This document shows positions 53,301 to 64,000 of a DNA stretch of 64,000 bases, one piece after another (positions within the stretch are counted from its first letter, which is position 1; every line of letters starts with the position of its first letter). The notes beneath the pieces are model-generated. The model did not search any database. It saw nothing but the letters and a program-made list of their open reading frames with translations, and was not told the origin of the DNA. A program made the translations under genes and the position numbers. The stretch is from Pratylenchus scribneri (Eukaryota; Nematoda; Chromadorea; Rhabditida; Pratylenchidae), in NCBI GenBank assembly GCA_030063045.1, contig JAQSEB010000029.1, positions 1,178,001 through 1,242,000 on the forward strand, in the 5' to 3' direction.

Positions 53301-56300
53301 ATTTAATAAAATATTTAAATTAATTATTAAATAAATAAATTTAATAAATATCCAAATTTTTTACCTTAAATTGAATTTCAATATTCTCATTTTTGATCAA
53401 ATGCACTAATCTGGCCACCAAATTTTGTTCCTCCTCAAAATCTTCTTTGTCTTCTGCGGAAATGTTTTGTTGGTGCAAATCCACACATTCTTCATCCCCT
53501 CCTCCTCTTTTGCCGCCATTCAGCATCAATTTTTGTTTTTGCATTACATCTTCCAGTGGATCAGCCAAAAGGGATTCGATCAATTTGAATATCTATAAAA
53601 ATATTTAGGAATTATTGTGTTTTATATTTTTATTTTAAGAATATTCGAAAAAGAAAGATTCCAATTAAATTTCCTCCAAAGTCCAAAACATAAACATTTT
53701 TAAGATTTTATTTTAATAAGAAATAATTATAATAATTATTTTAGGGCAAAGTACCTTCAAAAATGTCAATTTTTGATCAAAAAAATATTGGATAAATAAT
53801 TTAAAATGAATCATTCATTCAAAAACATATTAATTCAAATTATTATCCAGAAATTTTCTAGTGGAAATGGAATTATTATATAGAGCTTTTTTGCATTTTT
53901 AGGAGCTTTAAAATTAAAAAGGCTAGGAATTTTTTTTTAGTAAAATTTTTATGGGAATAGGGGCAGGGGATCATCATATTTTTCTTTAGTGAGTAATGAG
54001 CTTGGGAGGGATAATTACATTCCGGCCATATCTAATTCATAAAAAACAAATGTATTCCATATGTTTTTGATTACCTTTTCCAGGCATTCTTCACTCTCAA
54101 TGATTGCATCATTTTCAATTGCATTTTGAATTATGAATGAGGAAATTTGCCTTTGTCCCTTCAAATCCAATAATCCAATTACATGGCCGTATGAATCAAT
54201 TTGGAGTAGTTCATTCAAATTGTTGTAATATTCAATTGGAACTTTCAATAGCTTGTTCAGCTCTCGGCCAACCACACAATTTATTGGAATCCTAAAAAAA
54301 TTTATTTTTAAAATATTTTAAATAATTTTAAAAAGGATTACAATTAAATTTACCCTAATAAAATCATTGAATTTATTCAGAATTTTTTGGGTCGAAAAAT
54401 GAAATTTTTTGAGGCCATTTTAAACTTGGCTATAACCCTCCCTAGTGCTATTTTTCTAGAAATATACTAGAATTTATAAAAATGCAGAAAAGTAAGAAAA
54501 ACTAGCTGGAAAAAAATATTTGCCTCTGCGCGGATTTGATCCGAGACCAAATTTTGTAAAAATGAAGATAATCATTTTGGTAAAAAAAATTTCAAAAATT
54601 GTTTTTTGATAAAATCTTTTTTTAACCTTATCCTATTTGAGGTCTTGTCCTAAATAACCTAATCTAAAAGCCCCAATATTTTTTGTTGCGAGAGCAATAA
54701 AAAAAATTAATTTATTGGATAAATTAAAATTTTCGTATTAAAAAACATATACGGTGTTATTTTCAAATTTTGAAGCAGTTTTGCCGTTGTTGAGAAGACT
54801 GAATTGGCAAATTGTGGCCTATCCCGATAACAATTCAAAGACAAATTCAAAAGGGCAATCTGCGAAATTAAAAATAAAAAAAAAATTTAAAAATAAATTA
54901 ATGTTATTTTAAAATTATTAAAAAATTAATTTAAAATTTTATTTAAAAAATTATAAAAAATTAATTTAAAATTTTATTTAAAAAATTATAAAAAATTAAT
55001 TTAAAATTTTATTTAAAAAATTATAAAAAATTAATTTAAAATTTTATTTAAAAAATTATTAAAAAATTAATTTAAAATTTTATTTAAAAAATTATTAAAA
55101 AATTAATTTAAAATTTTATTTAAAAAATTATAAAAAATTAATTTAAAATTTTATTTAAAAAATTATTAAAAAATTAATTTAAAATTTTATTTAAAAAATT
55201 ATTAAAAAATTAATTTAAAATTTTATTTAAAAAATTATAAAAATTAAAATTTTATTTAAAAAATTATTAAAAAATTAATTTAAAATTTTATTTAAAAAAT
55301 TATAAAAATTAAAATTTTATTTAAAAAATTATTAAAAAATTAATTTAAAATTTTATTTAAAAAATTATTAAAAAATTAATTTAAAATTTTATTTAAAAAA
55401 TTATAAAAATTAAAATTTTATTTAAAAAATTATTAAAAAATTAATTTAAAATTTTATTTAAAAAATTATAAAAATTAAAATTTTATTTAAAAAATTATTA
55501 AAAAATTAATTTAAAATTTTATTTAAAAAATTATAAAAATTAAAATTTTATTTAAAAAATTATTAAAAAATTAATTTAAAATTTTATTTAAAAAATTATA
55601 AAAAATTAATTTAAAATTTTATTTAAAAAATTATTAAAAAATTAATTTAAAATTTTATTTAAAAAATTATAAAAAATTAATTTAAAATTTTATTTAAAAA
55701 ATTATTAAAAATTTATTTAAAAATTATTCAAAAATTTATTAAAAAATCTAAAAATTTATTTAAAAATTATTCAAAAATTTATTAAAAAATCTAAAAATTT
55801 ATTTAAAAATTATTCAAAAATTTATTAAAAAATCTAAAAATTTATTTAAAAAATTATTAAAAATTTATTTAAAAATTATTCAAAAATTTATTAAAAAATA
55901 ATCTAAAAATTTATTTAAAAATTATTCAAAAATTTATTAAAAAATCTAAAAATTTATTTAAAAATTATTCAAAAATTTATTAAAAAATCTAAAAATTTAT
56001 TTAAAAATTATTCAAAAATTTATTAAAAAATCTAAAAATTTATTTAAAAATTATTCAAAAATTTATTAAAAAATCTAAAAATTTATTTAAAAATTATTCA
56101 AAAATTTATTAAAAAATCTAAAAATTTATTTAAAAAATTATTAAAAAATTTATTTAAAAATTATCTAAAAATTTATTAAAAAATAATCTAAAAATTTATT
56201 TAAAAATAATTAAAAATTTTTAAAAATAAATTAAATTAAATAAAAAATTTTACTTGAATTGAAATGATTTCCTCCGCCGGCATTTGACTCCGTGTTCCAA

Positions 56301-58372
56301 TCATTTTGTCGGCATGTTCCGAAAAAATTGAAAACAATGGAATTTCTTCGGGAATTCCGGGCGAATCCTCCGCAACCGCAAACAGTGCCAAATGTTCAAT
56401 CAAAGTGCCGAGAACATTTTTTATTTTAACATCGGAATGGAGTTCGGCACAGGCTTCCAGGAATTCATTTAGGGTGTTCAGATGAAAATTGTCCGGAAAA
56501 ACCTTGAAAAAAAATGGAATTAATTTCAATTTTTATAGGAATTTAGTCAGCTTAGCTAACTAAGATTAGGCTAGATTTGATGGCTACGGTTTTTTTTAAT
56601 TTTATTATTTTTTTTATTTGAAATTTTTGACCCAAAGGAGGGGGAGAACCCTTCATTTTAATTATAATATTTTTAGGTCTCGGATATCGGGTTCGAATTC
56701 GCAATTCGGTGAATGGCAATTTTTTTGGGCTTGATACATACATCTGTTCTTTTGTAAATTTTTATATATTTAATAAATTTTTGGGAGAAAAATTTTTAGA
56801 ATTTTTTGTTAATAAAGAGTGACCTTTAATTTTAAAAATTTAGGTCTTGGGTTCGAATCCGCCTAGAAGCAAATAATTTTTCTGGTCTGATTTTCATATT
56901 TATGTATTTTTAATGCATTTTTACGGTAGATTTCACGACCAAATCAGTAATTTTATCAAAAACCATACCATAAAAATTTTGATATAAATTGAAATTTACT
57001 TGAATAACACATTCCATTAAATATTCCTGCGAAATTGGTTCTTTGCATGAGACGGACTGTTCCAAAATTCCGGGCAGCACAACTCGTCGATAAATGTCCA
57101 ATTCCAAATTTTGCAGTTGTGAAAGTCGAACCAAATTTGTGCCAACCAAAATTCGCAATTCACGGCGTTCACGTTCCCGTTTTTCCCTCTCTCGGCTTGG
57201 TCCCTTAATTTTTAAATTGTATTTTTATAGATCATTTAAAAGGAAAATATTTAATTTGCCAAGAATACATTGAAAATGTTAAAGATTGTAACAATGGTTT
57301 TTATCCAGAATCCATCATTTGTTTATGTTTTGGTTTGGGTTTAACCAATTCTAACTTAGTTTTGAAACATTAAACCAAAATGGGTTTAACATTCAATGCG
57401 TCCATCTTGACCAGCTCTATCCAATTTTGGGTATATTTGGTTTGTGAATGTATAGGGCAAACCTCTAACAAGGCTAATTGGCTAGAGGCCTAAGGCGTTA
57501 TGTATTCTTTTTAGCAATTTCTTGTGTTTTTTGGCAAATTATAATTCTTAATTCATATTATAAAAATAAAACCTGATGTTGCATTCGAACCCAAAGTTTG
57601 TTCATTTCAGCAAAATTTGTCATGATAAAGTCGATCGCATCGCGCACATCTCCGCCACCTTGCTTATTTCGCTCGTTTGAATTATGTTCATCAATTTGCG
57701 ATGTGCTCGGCGGATTGTCCGGGATTAATTCTTTGGTTGAAGTCAGCAAATAGTTGCGCAGGAATAGACCTCTCAACGGATGCTGGACACCTCGGCACAT
57801 TTCAACCTACGCACAAAATTGGCAAATTAAACTTTTACGAAAATTAAAAAAATTTACTAAATCATTGAGAATATCTTTGGCCGGGGATTCTTCCGATTTG
57901 ATGTAAATAATGCCAACAGTTATTAACAAATACCTTAAAATTAAATATTAAACATTTAAGGTTAAAATGGCTTACAATCTGGGAATTATATTCCCAGTAT
58001 ATTGAACGGTTTCATAGAGTTCAGCGACGGAATATTTTCGCTCCTCGCCCAAATATCGATCGGTCAAATACACAAAAAAGTGTTGAAGTTCATTGGTAAC
58101 ATCAATATCTATTGAATATTAATAAATTTATTCAAATTGTTTAATAAACCCATACATAATCTGTAGTAAAACTTTGGCGTCAACAGGGATGTCCTCAATT
58201 CACTGAGCATTTGGGCCGCATGTTTAAGCCCTTCCATCAATTCATTTTTGTCCAAAGCTCGTTTCATTTCGAACGATTCACTCTTGACAATTTTAAGCGC
58301 AGAATCCAGCAAATTTTCTTGTTGTTCAGATTCCATTGTTAATTGCGGTGAGCCACCAGTTAAAATTCTCAT
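50303..58372 (-). CDS. VPS35: VPS35, core subunit of the retromer
   Basis: VPS35 is the long alpha-solenoid scaffold of the retromer, which binds VPS26 and VPS29 and returns cargo from endosomes. Seventeen exons sum to 2,502 nt (833 aa plus stop): 58372-58156, 58108-57976, 57933-57858, 57806-57573, 57204-57000, 56502-56254, 54859-54763, 54291-54075, 53592-53365, 53200-53075, 53028-52918, 52348-52280, 52227-52144, 51808-51677, 51306-51139, 50503-50402, 50356-50303. Conserved stretches include [19 protein letters not shown], the [16 protein letters not shown] signature, [28 protein letters not shown] and [20 protein letters not shown]. The human protein has 796 aa. Two introns have GC donors (after 52144 and 51139). 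A TTTTCAG ending at 58,384 lies 12 bases before the start codon, fitting SL trans-splicing. The last exon reads KAIRHFKQL, matching the family's end. Confidence 0.96.
50555..51065 (+). mobile_element. MITE-A copy, about 7 units, in a VPS35 intron
   Basis: Full left flank (GGATAGAGCTGGTCAAAACG) and right flank (TTTATGAGATCTATTGGG) surround the array, in the intron 51,138-50,504. Confidence 0.85.
52730..52801 (-). pseudogene. tRNA-like relic in a VPS35 intron
   Basis: On the minus strand a D-arm-like TAGCATAACTGGTAAAGCG is followed by a loop TTTTCAA (possible Glu TTC anticodon) and GTGTTCGAATC resembling a B box. Acceptor and T stems pair badly. Shorter B-box-like pieces occur in other VPS35 introns near 54,520, 56,695 and 56,850. 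A degenerate tRNA is the likely explanation. Confidence 0.35.
54880..56240. repeat. AT-only tandem array in a VPS35 intron
   Basis: Units of about 35 bp built from AAAAATTAATTTAAAATTTT and ATTTAAAAAATTATT, changing after 55,700 to a form with AAAAATCTAAAAATTTATTT. No gene is seen. Confidence 0.9.
57315..57470 (-). mobile_element. MITE-A remnant in a VPS35 intron
   Basis: Both flanks are present but only a partial unit remains between them. Confidence 0.7.
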
Positions 58373-59107
58373 TCTATTAATGTCTGAAAATAAGGGTAAA
58401 CAATAAAAGGAACTGCAAGATCTGTGCTAGTGCCCTAAGCCTAAATTCAGCTGCGATCGGATCGATGTGTTTGGATCCGCGCGAACGTGATTTAGAAAAG
58501 ATAATGGAGAGGAGTGAGGAGATTAATGGTTGTTAATGGAAATGGAATGGACGACGGTGCGGTGCGCGGTGCCGGAGGAAAATAAATATTGGATATTTTG
58601 TCAAGCTAAAATGACATTTGAGCCCATCTCTAATTCTCTGAATTTCTCTCTATTTTCCATAGTTAAATTTGCTCTCTCATCTTGAGATGATGATTGATGA
58701 TATTGGATGGATTGGGTTCCGGCTTCCGGTTCAGCAGTCCCAGCAGCTTATTACTTCAAGCTCAAGCTTCAGCGTTCAGCCATTTTTAATGATTTTGATG
58801 ATTTTTTACATTTTTAAACCATAAATTTAATAAAACATTTAATTTACGTCCAAAATTTGCTAAAATTGGATAGATAACTCCCCAGTTTCGTAGCCTAGTC
58901 CTTTCATAGTTTATGGCTTAAGCATTAAGCTTATAGGTCTAAATTAAATTTAATGTCTGGCTGGCTAAGGTTTATAAGAAGATTTAAGCCTTTAATTTAT
59001 TACAAACGTATAATAAAATCTTATTTCTTATATTTGTTATAAACTAAATAAATTCAATCTACATATTTTCAGAATTCAATTTCACAGCTAAATTTTCCCA
59101 TTCAAAA
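58373..59107. promoter_or_regulatory. Divergent intergenic region between VPS35 and the 109-aa gene
   Basis: This 735-bp gap lies between two start codons facing away from each other and must hold both promoters. A TTTTCAG ends at 58,384 on the minus strand and a TTTTCAG ends at 59,073 on the plus strand; each sits shortly before a start codon as expected of trans-splice acceptors. A CpG-rich island-like patch (around 58,450-58,590) contrasts with the AT-rich surroundings. No specific factor site is claimed. Confidence 0.55.
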
Positions 59108-59528
59108 ATGAATTACAAAGATATTTCGAAGATAACTGCTTTGGAACCTGCTCAAAAACTGTTACTTAAAGGTTATTTTTACCCCAAACTTCTTATAAAA
59201 TAAATAAATTAAGGCGACAATGATGCAAACAAATCAGCAAATCATGTTTTGCTGATGGATGAGACTCGTCGTTTTCCGACCGTTGCCGACTATGTGAAAC
59301 ATCGTGAGCTTGCAGCTGGCAATGCCCAAAGTGAACAATTGGCACTGTAAGCAGCATTTTGGAATCAATTTTTCATTATAAATTAAACATTTCAGTGAGA
59401 TTTACACCGCCAATCAAATCAATCGTGGACCACCGGGCGCATTTTCCGCAACAAATGTGCATCAAGAATTGCTCACTGGGATGGATGATCGCATTGGTTT
59501 GGGATTTTTGACTGATGATGAGAAGTGA
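59108..59528 (+). CDS. Unrecognised 109-residue conserved-looking protein, three exons
   Basis: Exons 59108-59171, 59214-59346 and 59396-59528 give 330 nt in one frame with GT-AG introns of 42 and 49 bp. The protein starts MNYKDISKITALEPAQKLLL, has a central MDETRRFPTVADYVKHREL and ends GMDDRIGLGFLTDDEK. There is no signal peptide or membrane segment; it is charged and probably cytosolic or nuclear. I do not recognise the family. The stop codon overlaps a poly(A) signal (TGAATAAA), and GPN2 follows 207 bp later on the same strand, so a two-gene operon is possible. Confidence 0.75.
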
Positions 59529-59735
59529 ATAAAGAATTGAAGAAATATGCAAATGAAAAGTTGATTTTTTGATACACATAAAGTAATTATTTTGTTTCGT
59601 TCGACATTTCTTTTTTGATTTAAAATATAAATTAAATATAAATAATTTCCCAACTATTTAATTGTTTGTTTCCAACATTTTATTTTTTACGTATTTTATT
59701 GGCCGAATTAAAATATAAATATTAATAATTTTTTG

Positions 59736-61664
59736 ATGACAAATTTCTACGGTCAAATGGTTATTGGCGCACCGGGTTCCGGCAAAAGCACTTATTGTGC
59801 AGGGCTTGAGCAAATTTTCCAAGGAATCAAACGTCCATTTGCGCTAATTAATTTGGATCCGGCCAATGAAGGATTGCCATTCAAAGCGCACGTGGACATA
59901 AATGAATTAATTCGGGTGGAGGATGTGATGGAACGGCTGGAGTTGGGTCCAAATGGAGCATTGCTATATTGCATGCAAACATTGGCAGCAAATTTGAATT
60001 GGTATTCAATTATTAAATTATTTAATTTGACAAAAAACAAAATGAATGGTAAATGGTTTAAGTAAGGGTTTATCCTAAATATTCACAAACCAAATATATC
60101 CAAAATTGGATAGAGCTGGTCAAGATGGACGCGTTGAATGGTATATAATTTGTTATGGTTTGGTCAACATTTAAAGGGTATTAAACGGTTTAAACCCATT
60201 TTTGGTTTAATGGTTCAAAACTAAGTTAGAAATTGATTAAACCTAATAAATGATGCGTCTTTAGCATTTCTACGATTTAGTTTAAGGCTTTTAGAGTTTA
60301 GGATAAACCATTAAATCGTTATGACTTTTTGAAATTTAAACATTTTTAAACAATTTATTCAAATAATTTATCAAATTAATTAAAATTTTCTTCAGGTTGC
60401 GGGAGCGTCTAGAACAATTTCGTGGATTTTACCTAATATTCGATATGCCCGGCCAATTGGAACTTTATTGCAGCGATGATTCAATTCGGAGGATAATCAG
60501 CCAATTTAGCAAATGGAATTGGAATATTTGTGCAATTTGCCTCACCGATTCAACATATGTGTACGGTTTAATTTATTTAAAAACTTTTAATTTTTGTGAC
60601 AATTTTGGGAATTTATTATATCCAAAATTTACGCATATAAAATAATTTATTAAATTAATTTTTAAAACATTTTTAGAAATGACCCTGGCAAATTCATTTC
60701 CGTTATTCTCTCCGCCCTAACTGCAATGATCAATTTGGAAGTGGCCCAAATCAATGTTCTTTCCAAGGCAGATTTATTCCCGGTGGATGCGCCGTTTCGA
60801 TTGGATTATTTCGAACAACTCCCAAATTTGAAATATTTGGCCGATTTATTGGATGTAATTTTTGCTTATTTTTTAATTAAATTTTACAAAAATTTTAATT
60901 AAATGTTTTCTAATATTTTCCAAATTTGAAATTAAATTTTCCAAAATTTCTAATTAATTTTTTAATTAAATTTTTCTAAAAATTATTACTAATTAAATTT
61001 CCCTAAAATTTTTTAATTAAATTTTTCAAAATATTTTAATTAAATTTTCTAAAATTTCTTAATTTTTAATAAAATTTATTAATTAATTTTTTCTATTAAA
61101 TTTTTCTTAAATTTTTTAATTAAATTTTTCTAAAAATTATTACTAATTAAATTTTCCTATAATTTTTTTATTAAATTTTATAAATTTTTAAATTAATTTT
61201 TCCAAAAATTTCTTAATATTTTTTTTCTAAATTCTTTTAATATTTTTTTCTAAAATTTTTATAATTAAATTTTCAAAAATTTATTGATAATTTTTTACTA
61301 AAATTTTTAAATAAATTTTTATAAAATTTTTTAATTTCTAAAATTTATTAATTAAATTTTTCCATAATTTTTTTGGTTAAATTTTTAAATTAAATTTCCG
61401 GAAAGATTATTCGAATTTATTCAAAATTAAATAAATTTAAATTTCCAGGATCATCCGGCACTCAAAAAATACAAAAAACTGAATCATGGCCTCTGTGAAC
61501 TGGTCGAAGACTATGGCCTCGTTGGATTTGTGCCATTGGACGTGAGCAACAAAGAATTGATGGCCAATTTGCTTAGGATGGCCGACAATGCCAATGGATT
61601 CAGCCTGGCGGGCAATGCCGAAGATTCCAGCAGAAATGTTCTCATGAAAGAAGGAAGAAAATGA
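59736..61664 (+). CDS. GPN2: GPN2, GPN-loop GTPase
   Basis: GPN-loop GTPases help assemble and import RNA polymerase II and III. Four exons (59736-60001, 60396-60560, 60677-60854, 61449-61664) total 825 nt, 274 aa plus stop. Seen in sequence: the P-loop GAPGSGKST, LDPANEGLPF, the family-defining Gly-Pro-Asn loop in LELGPNGALLYCM, the switch FDMPGQLELYC, the guanine-specificity NVLSKADLF and LVEDYGLVGFVPLDV. It resembles GPN2 more than GPN1 or GPN3. The human protein is 310 aa; the C-terminal tail is shorter here. The first ATG in frame is at 59,736. Intron 1 carries a one-unit MITE-A copy. A poly(A) signal AATAAA lies at 61,705. Confidence 0.95.
60050..60335 (+). mobile_element. MITE-A copy with a single core unit, in GPN2 intron 1
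   Basis: This is probably closest to the unexpanded form: about 280 bp, with inverted ends TGGTTTAAGTAAGGGTTTAT at the left and GGATAAACCATTAAA at the right, and one 46-bp unit. Confidence 0.82.
60855..61448 (+). other. GPN2 intron 3, AT-rich low-complexity
   Basis: Repeated TTTTAATTAAATTTT-like sequence with no recognisable element; it ends in a TTTCCAG acceptor. Confidence 0.7.
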
Positions 61665-62692
61665 CCTTGATTTTCACACTTTCCATTCACTTTTCATCAT
61701 TTTGAATAAAAATTTCAACCTTTTTTGGAGTGAACTTAAACTGAGAATTTCCATTTTTGGATTCCACCAACATCACATTTTTGGGTTCAACCATCAAAGA
61801 GTAGTATTCTTGGCATCCTTCTCAGAGCCAAAAGCGGACATATTCCCTTTTCCCACTGTCCGGCTCCGCCCATTTTCCCTCATAAACCCAGATCCTCTCG
61901 ATTCCCTCCTCCTCCTTCTCCCTAGCCAAAACCATTTTCCACATTCCACCCATAAATCCAAATCCATCTTTGCATCCAAAAACCTCCTTTTTGAGTCTTC
62001 TTGTATATTTTTTTCACGCCCTCCGCACATTCAGGACAAATTCCTCCCATCCATCATCCATAATTTTCAATCGCCAAACCGAAAAAAATTGTTGGTCGAG
62101 AAAACTGTCCGAAAATAAAAATCCCATTCATTTATTTTACCCAGGGTCGCAAAAAAAATACAGAGAAAATTATTTTGAGAATTTCACCAAATTGTGGAAA
62201 TATTATAAAAATAATGTAATTTGTAAAAGATGTAGAGAATACAAGAATTCTGAAAAGAATTACAAAATGTTCATCATTTTTAAATCAATTTTTAGACCAA
62301 TATTGAAAATGATTCTAAAAATAAAACGAAAATAAATCGTCGAAATGTTATAAATTTCAAAATATTTATGTAATATCTTTATTTTAAAAATATGCTAAAA
62401 ATAGTTCAATTTTTATAATAATCTCAAAATGGATTTACTCTCAAATTTTATTTTTACATTCATTTTCAGAATCATTTTGAAAATTTAACTAAAATGCTTC
62501 TTAAAATAAAAGAATTCTCAAAATTTATTTTTACACTTATTTTCAGAATCATTTTGAAAATTTGAATTAAAATATTGTTAAAATAGTTCCATTCACAAAA
62601 TATATATTGGAAATGCATTTAAATTTTGAGAATATTCTGGAGAAAGGCAATAAAATGAATAAATAAATGTTTTAATGAAGGAAGACACATAG

Positions 62693-62762
62693 CCTCTTTA
62701 GCTCGATGTTATGTCGCTGACTTTCGGCCATGACTACTCGGGTTCGAATCCCAGCTGCGGCA
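62693..62762 (+). pseudogene. tRNA-like sequence, probably degenerate
   Basis: The stretch has a good B box (GGGTTCGAATCCC), a D-arm-like TTAGCTCGATGTTATG and ends GCTGCGGCA, but the acceptor halves pair poorly and the anticodon arm does not form a 5-bp stem with a 7-nt loop. It is best read as a tRNA pseudogene or tRNA-derived repeat. Confidence 0.4.
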
Positions 62763-62774
62763 GATGATTAAATG

Positions 62775-63060
62775 AATGAAATCAGAAGAAGGGAAAAAAG
62801 TCAGAACAGTGCGCGAGAAAAATCAGAACAATGGAAAAAATCAGAACAAAAAATCAGAACAAGGAAAAAATCAGAACAGAAAATCAGAACAAAGGAAAAA
62901 ATCAGAACAGAAAATCAGAACAAGGAAAAAATCAGAACAGAAAATCAGAGCAAAGGAGAAATCAGAACAGAAAATCAGAACAAAGAAAAAAATCAGAAAA
63001 GTGCGCAAGAAAAATCAGAACAAGGGAAACATCAGAACAGAAAGTCAGAACAAGGGAAGT
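62775..63060. repeat. Short tandem repeat AAATCAGAACA-type
   Basis: Units of 17 to 18 bp such as AAATCAGAACAAGGAAAA and AAATCAGAACAG. ORFs in three frames are artefacts. Confidence 0.88.
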
Positions 63061-63557
63061 CCGATTTTTTGCCCCATTTTCAGAATATTCTGAGAATTAT
63101 GGCATTTTAAAGATCATTTTTTGCCCAATTTTAAGAATACAAGCTTAAAATAATATGAAAATAGATTGTGAGAATTATGGCATTTTGAAGATGCTTTTTT
63201 GACCAATTTTAAGAATGCAAGCTTAAAATAAGGCTAAAAATGGATTTTGAAACGAATTTTATTTTTAAAATATTTCCAAAATTCCAAATATTTTGGGAAT
63301 TGATTTTTTCGTTCATTTTTAAGGTATATTCTGAGAATGGAAATGAAATATATTTTTAGAATCATTCTCAAAATTCTGCTATCCTAATTATATTTCCAGA
63401 ATTGCTGTATTTCCATTTTCGTTATATCTCTGAAAATCCCACACATGTCGATATCATTCTCAGAATTTAGACCAAAAAATGCGACTCTGGGTATCCGTCC
63501 ATTAATTTGCGTTCTTCTCATGCATTTACATTGTTCATCATCCATTCAAAAACAGAA

Positions 63558-64000
63558 ATGAGAAGGCAAATTTTATTGCCCCAGGCGAATTGGGCAATAT
63601 CAATCATTTTTGCGTTTATTTTTTTATTGGTAAGTTGCAAAAAAATTCTTTTTAATAAATATGTAAATATTTTCTTTTGTGTCAAATATTGGCCATTAGC
63701 AAATTTTGGCGACATAGAAGTATAATGAAGTCTTTCGATATGGCCACAAATTTTTTGGCCATAATTAAAAATCCCATTTTCGGACAGAGAGAAAAATTTT
63801 GATAATTTTTATTATTTTTGGACAAATTAGATAAAACGAATTCCCTGAGGGAACTTATAATGATTGACAATTAATTTGCCTTTTTAGTTCCAAGAAAAAC
63901 GTTTTTTGAAAAGCTTGGCCAAATCTTTCTCCTTAAACCCAATCCTGCTTAAAACCTTGCCAAAATCCCCCAATAATTTTTATTATGGCCAAATTTTAGG
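63558..64000 (+). CDS. 5' part of an unrecognised protein with N-terminal hydrophobic segment
   Basis: An ATG at 63,558 starts MRRQILLPQANWAISIIFAF followed by IFLL, a signal peptide or signal anchor, and ends in phase 0 at a consensus donor (TTG|GTAAGT, 63,630). After 258 bp a TTTTTAG acceptor opens an exon at 63,888 that stays in frame to the window edge (FQEKRFLKSLAKSFSLNPIL and on). The product is unknown. Alternative: a chance ORF; the strong donor and in-frame acceptor argue against it. Confidence 0.45.

Larger units (their letters stand above)
61665..63557. other. Intergenic region after GPN2
   Basis: It holds the GPN2 poly(A) signal (61,705), a C-rich stretch with an ORF at 61,702-62,118 that resembles nothing known, AT-rich sequence with scattered ATTCTGAGAAT-like palindromes, the tRNA-like piece and the AAATCAGAACA repeat. 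Confidence 0.5.

Noticed and set aside
61702..62118. 138-codon ORF after GPN2
   Set aside because: No known domain, low-complexity composition and it overlaps the GPN2 poly(A) signal.

Overview
This is a eukaryotic, almost certainly nematode, genomic window: AT-rich, intron-dense, with short phase-consistent exons, many introns ending in AAG or TAG, TTTCAG-type trans-splice-like sites before start codons, and a cubilin gene of the invertebrate type. The unusually frequent GC-AG introns (six found) would fit a plant-parasitic tylenchid or cyst nematode, but that placement is inference only.

Layout. Positions 1-49,974 (minus strand) hold one giant gene, a cubilin homologue, read here in about 63 exons: signal peptide, N-terminal oligomerisation segment, 8 EGF domains, and at least 23 CUB domains; its 3' end lies beyond the left edge. 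About 330 bp upstream on the same strand is VPS35 (58,372-50,303, 17 exons, 833 aa, frame-consistent throughout), the core retromer subunit. A 735-bp divergent promoter region separates VPS35 from two plus-strand genes: an unrecognised 109-residue protein (59,108-59,528) and GPN2 (59,736-61,664), a GTPase for RNA polymerase assembly. At the right edge a membrane-anchored or secreted protein begins (63,558 to beyond the window). An initiator tRNA-Met gene sits antisense inside a cubilin intron (1,963-2,034).

The introns of cubilin are a store of mobile DNA. A complete but gag-only LTR retrotransposon (12,881-17,682) has apparently identical 409-bp LTRs, a 4-bp target duplication and a primer binding site matching the window's own initiator tRNA. 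A hAT-like element (34,085-34,929; 17-bp perfect inverted repeats, 8-bp duplication) lies inside a CUB-coding exon. At least four families of palindromic MITE-like elements recur many times; in two of them the central segment has been amplified into long minisatellites (46-bp and 29-bp units). Other tandem arrays include a 2.4-kb GAATA-type satellite, 17-bp, 47-48-bp and about 35-bp arrays.

Functionally, cubilin is an endocytic receptor and VPS35 sorts endocytosed cargo back from endosomes, so the two neighbours act on the same membrane route; whether they are co-transcribed is untested. All exon limits were set by eye from reading frame, splice dinucleotides and family similarity.
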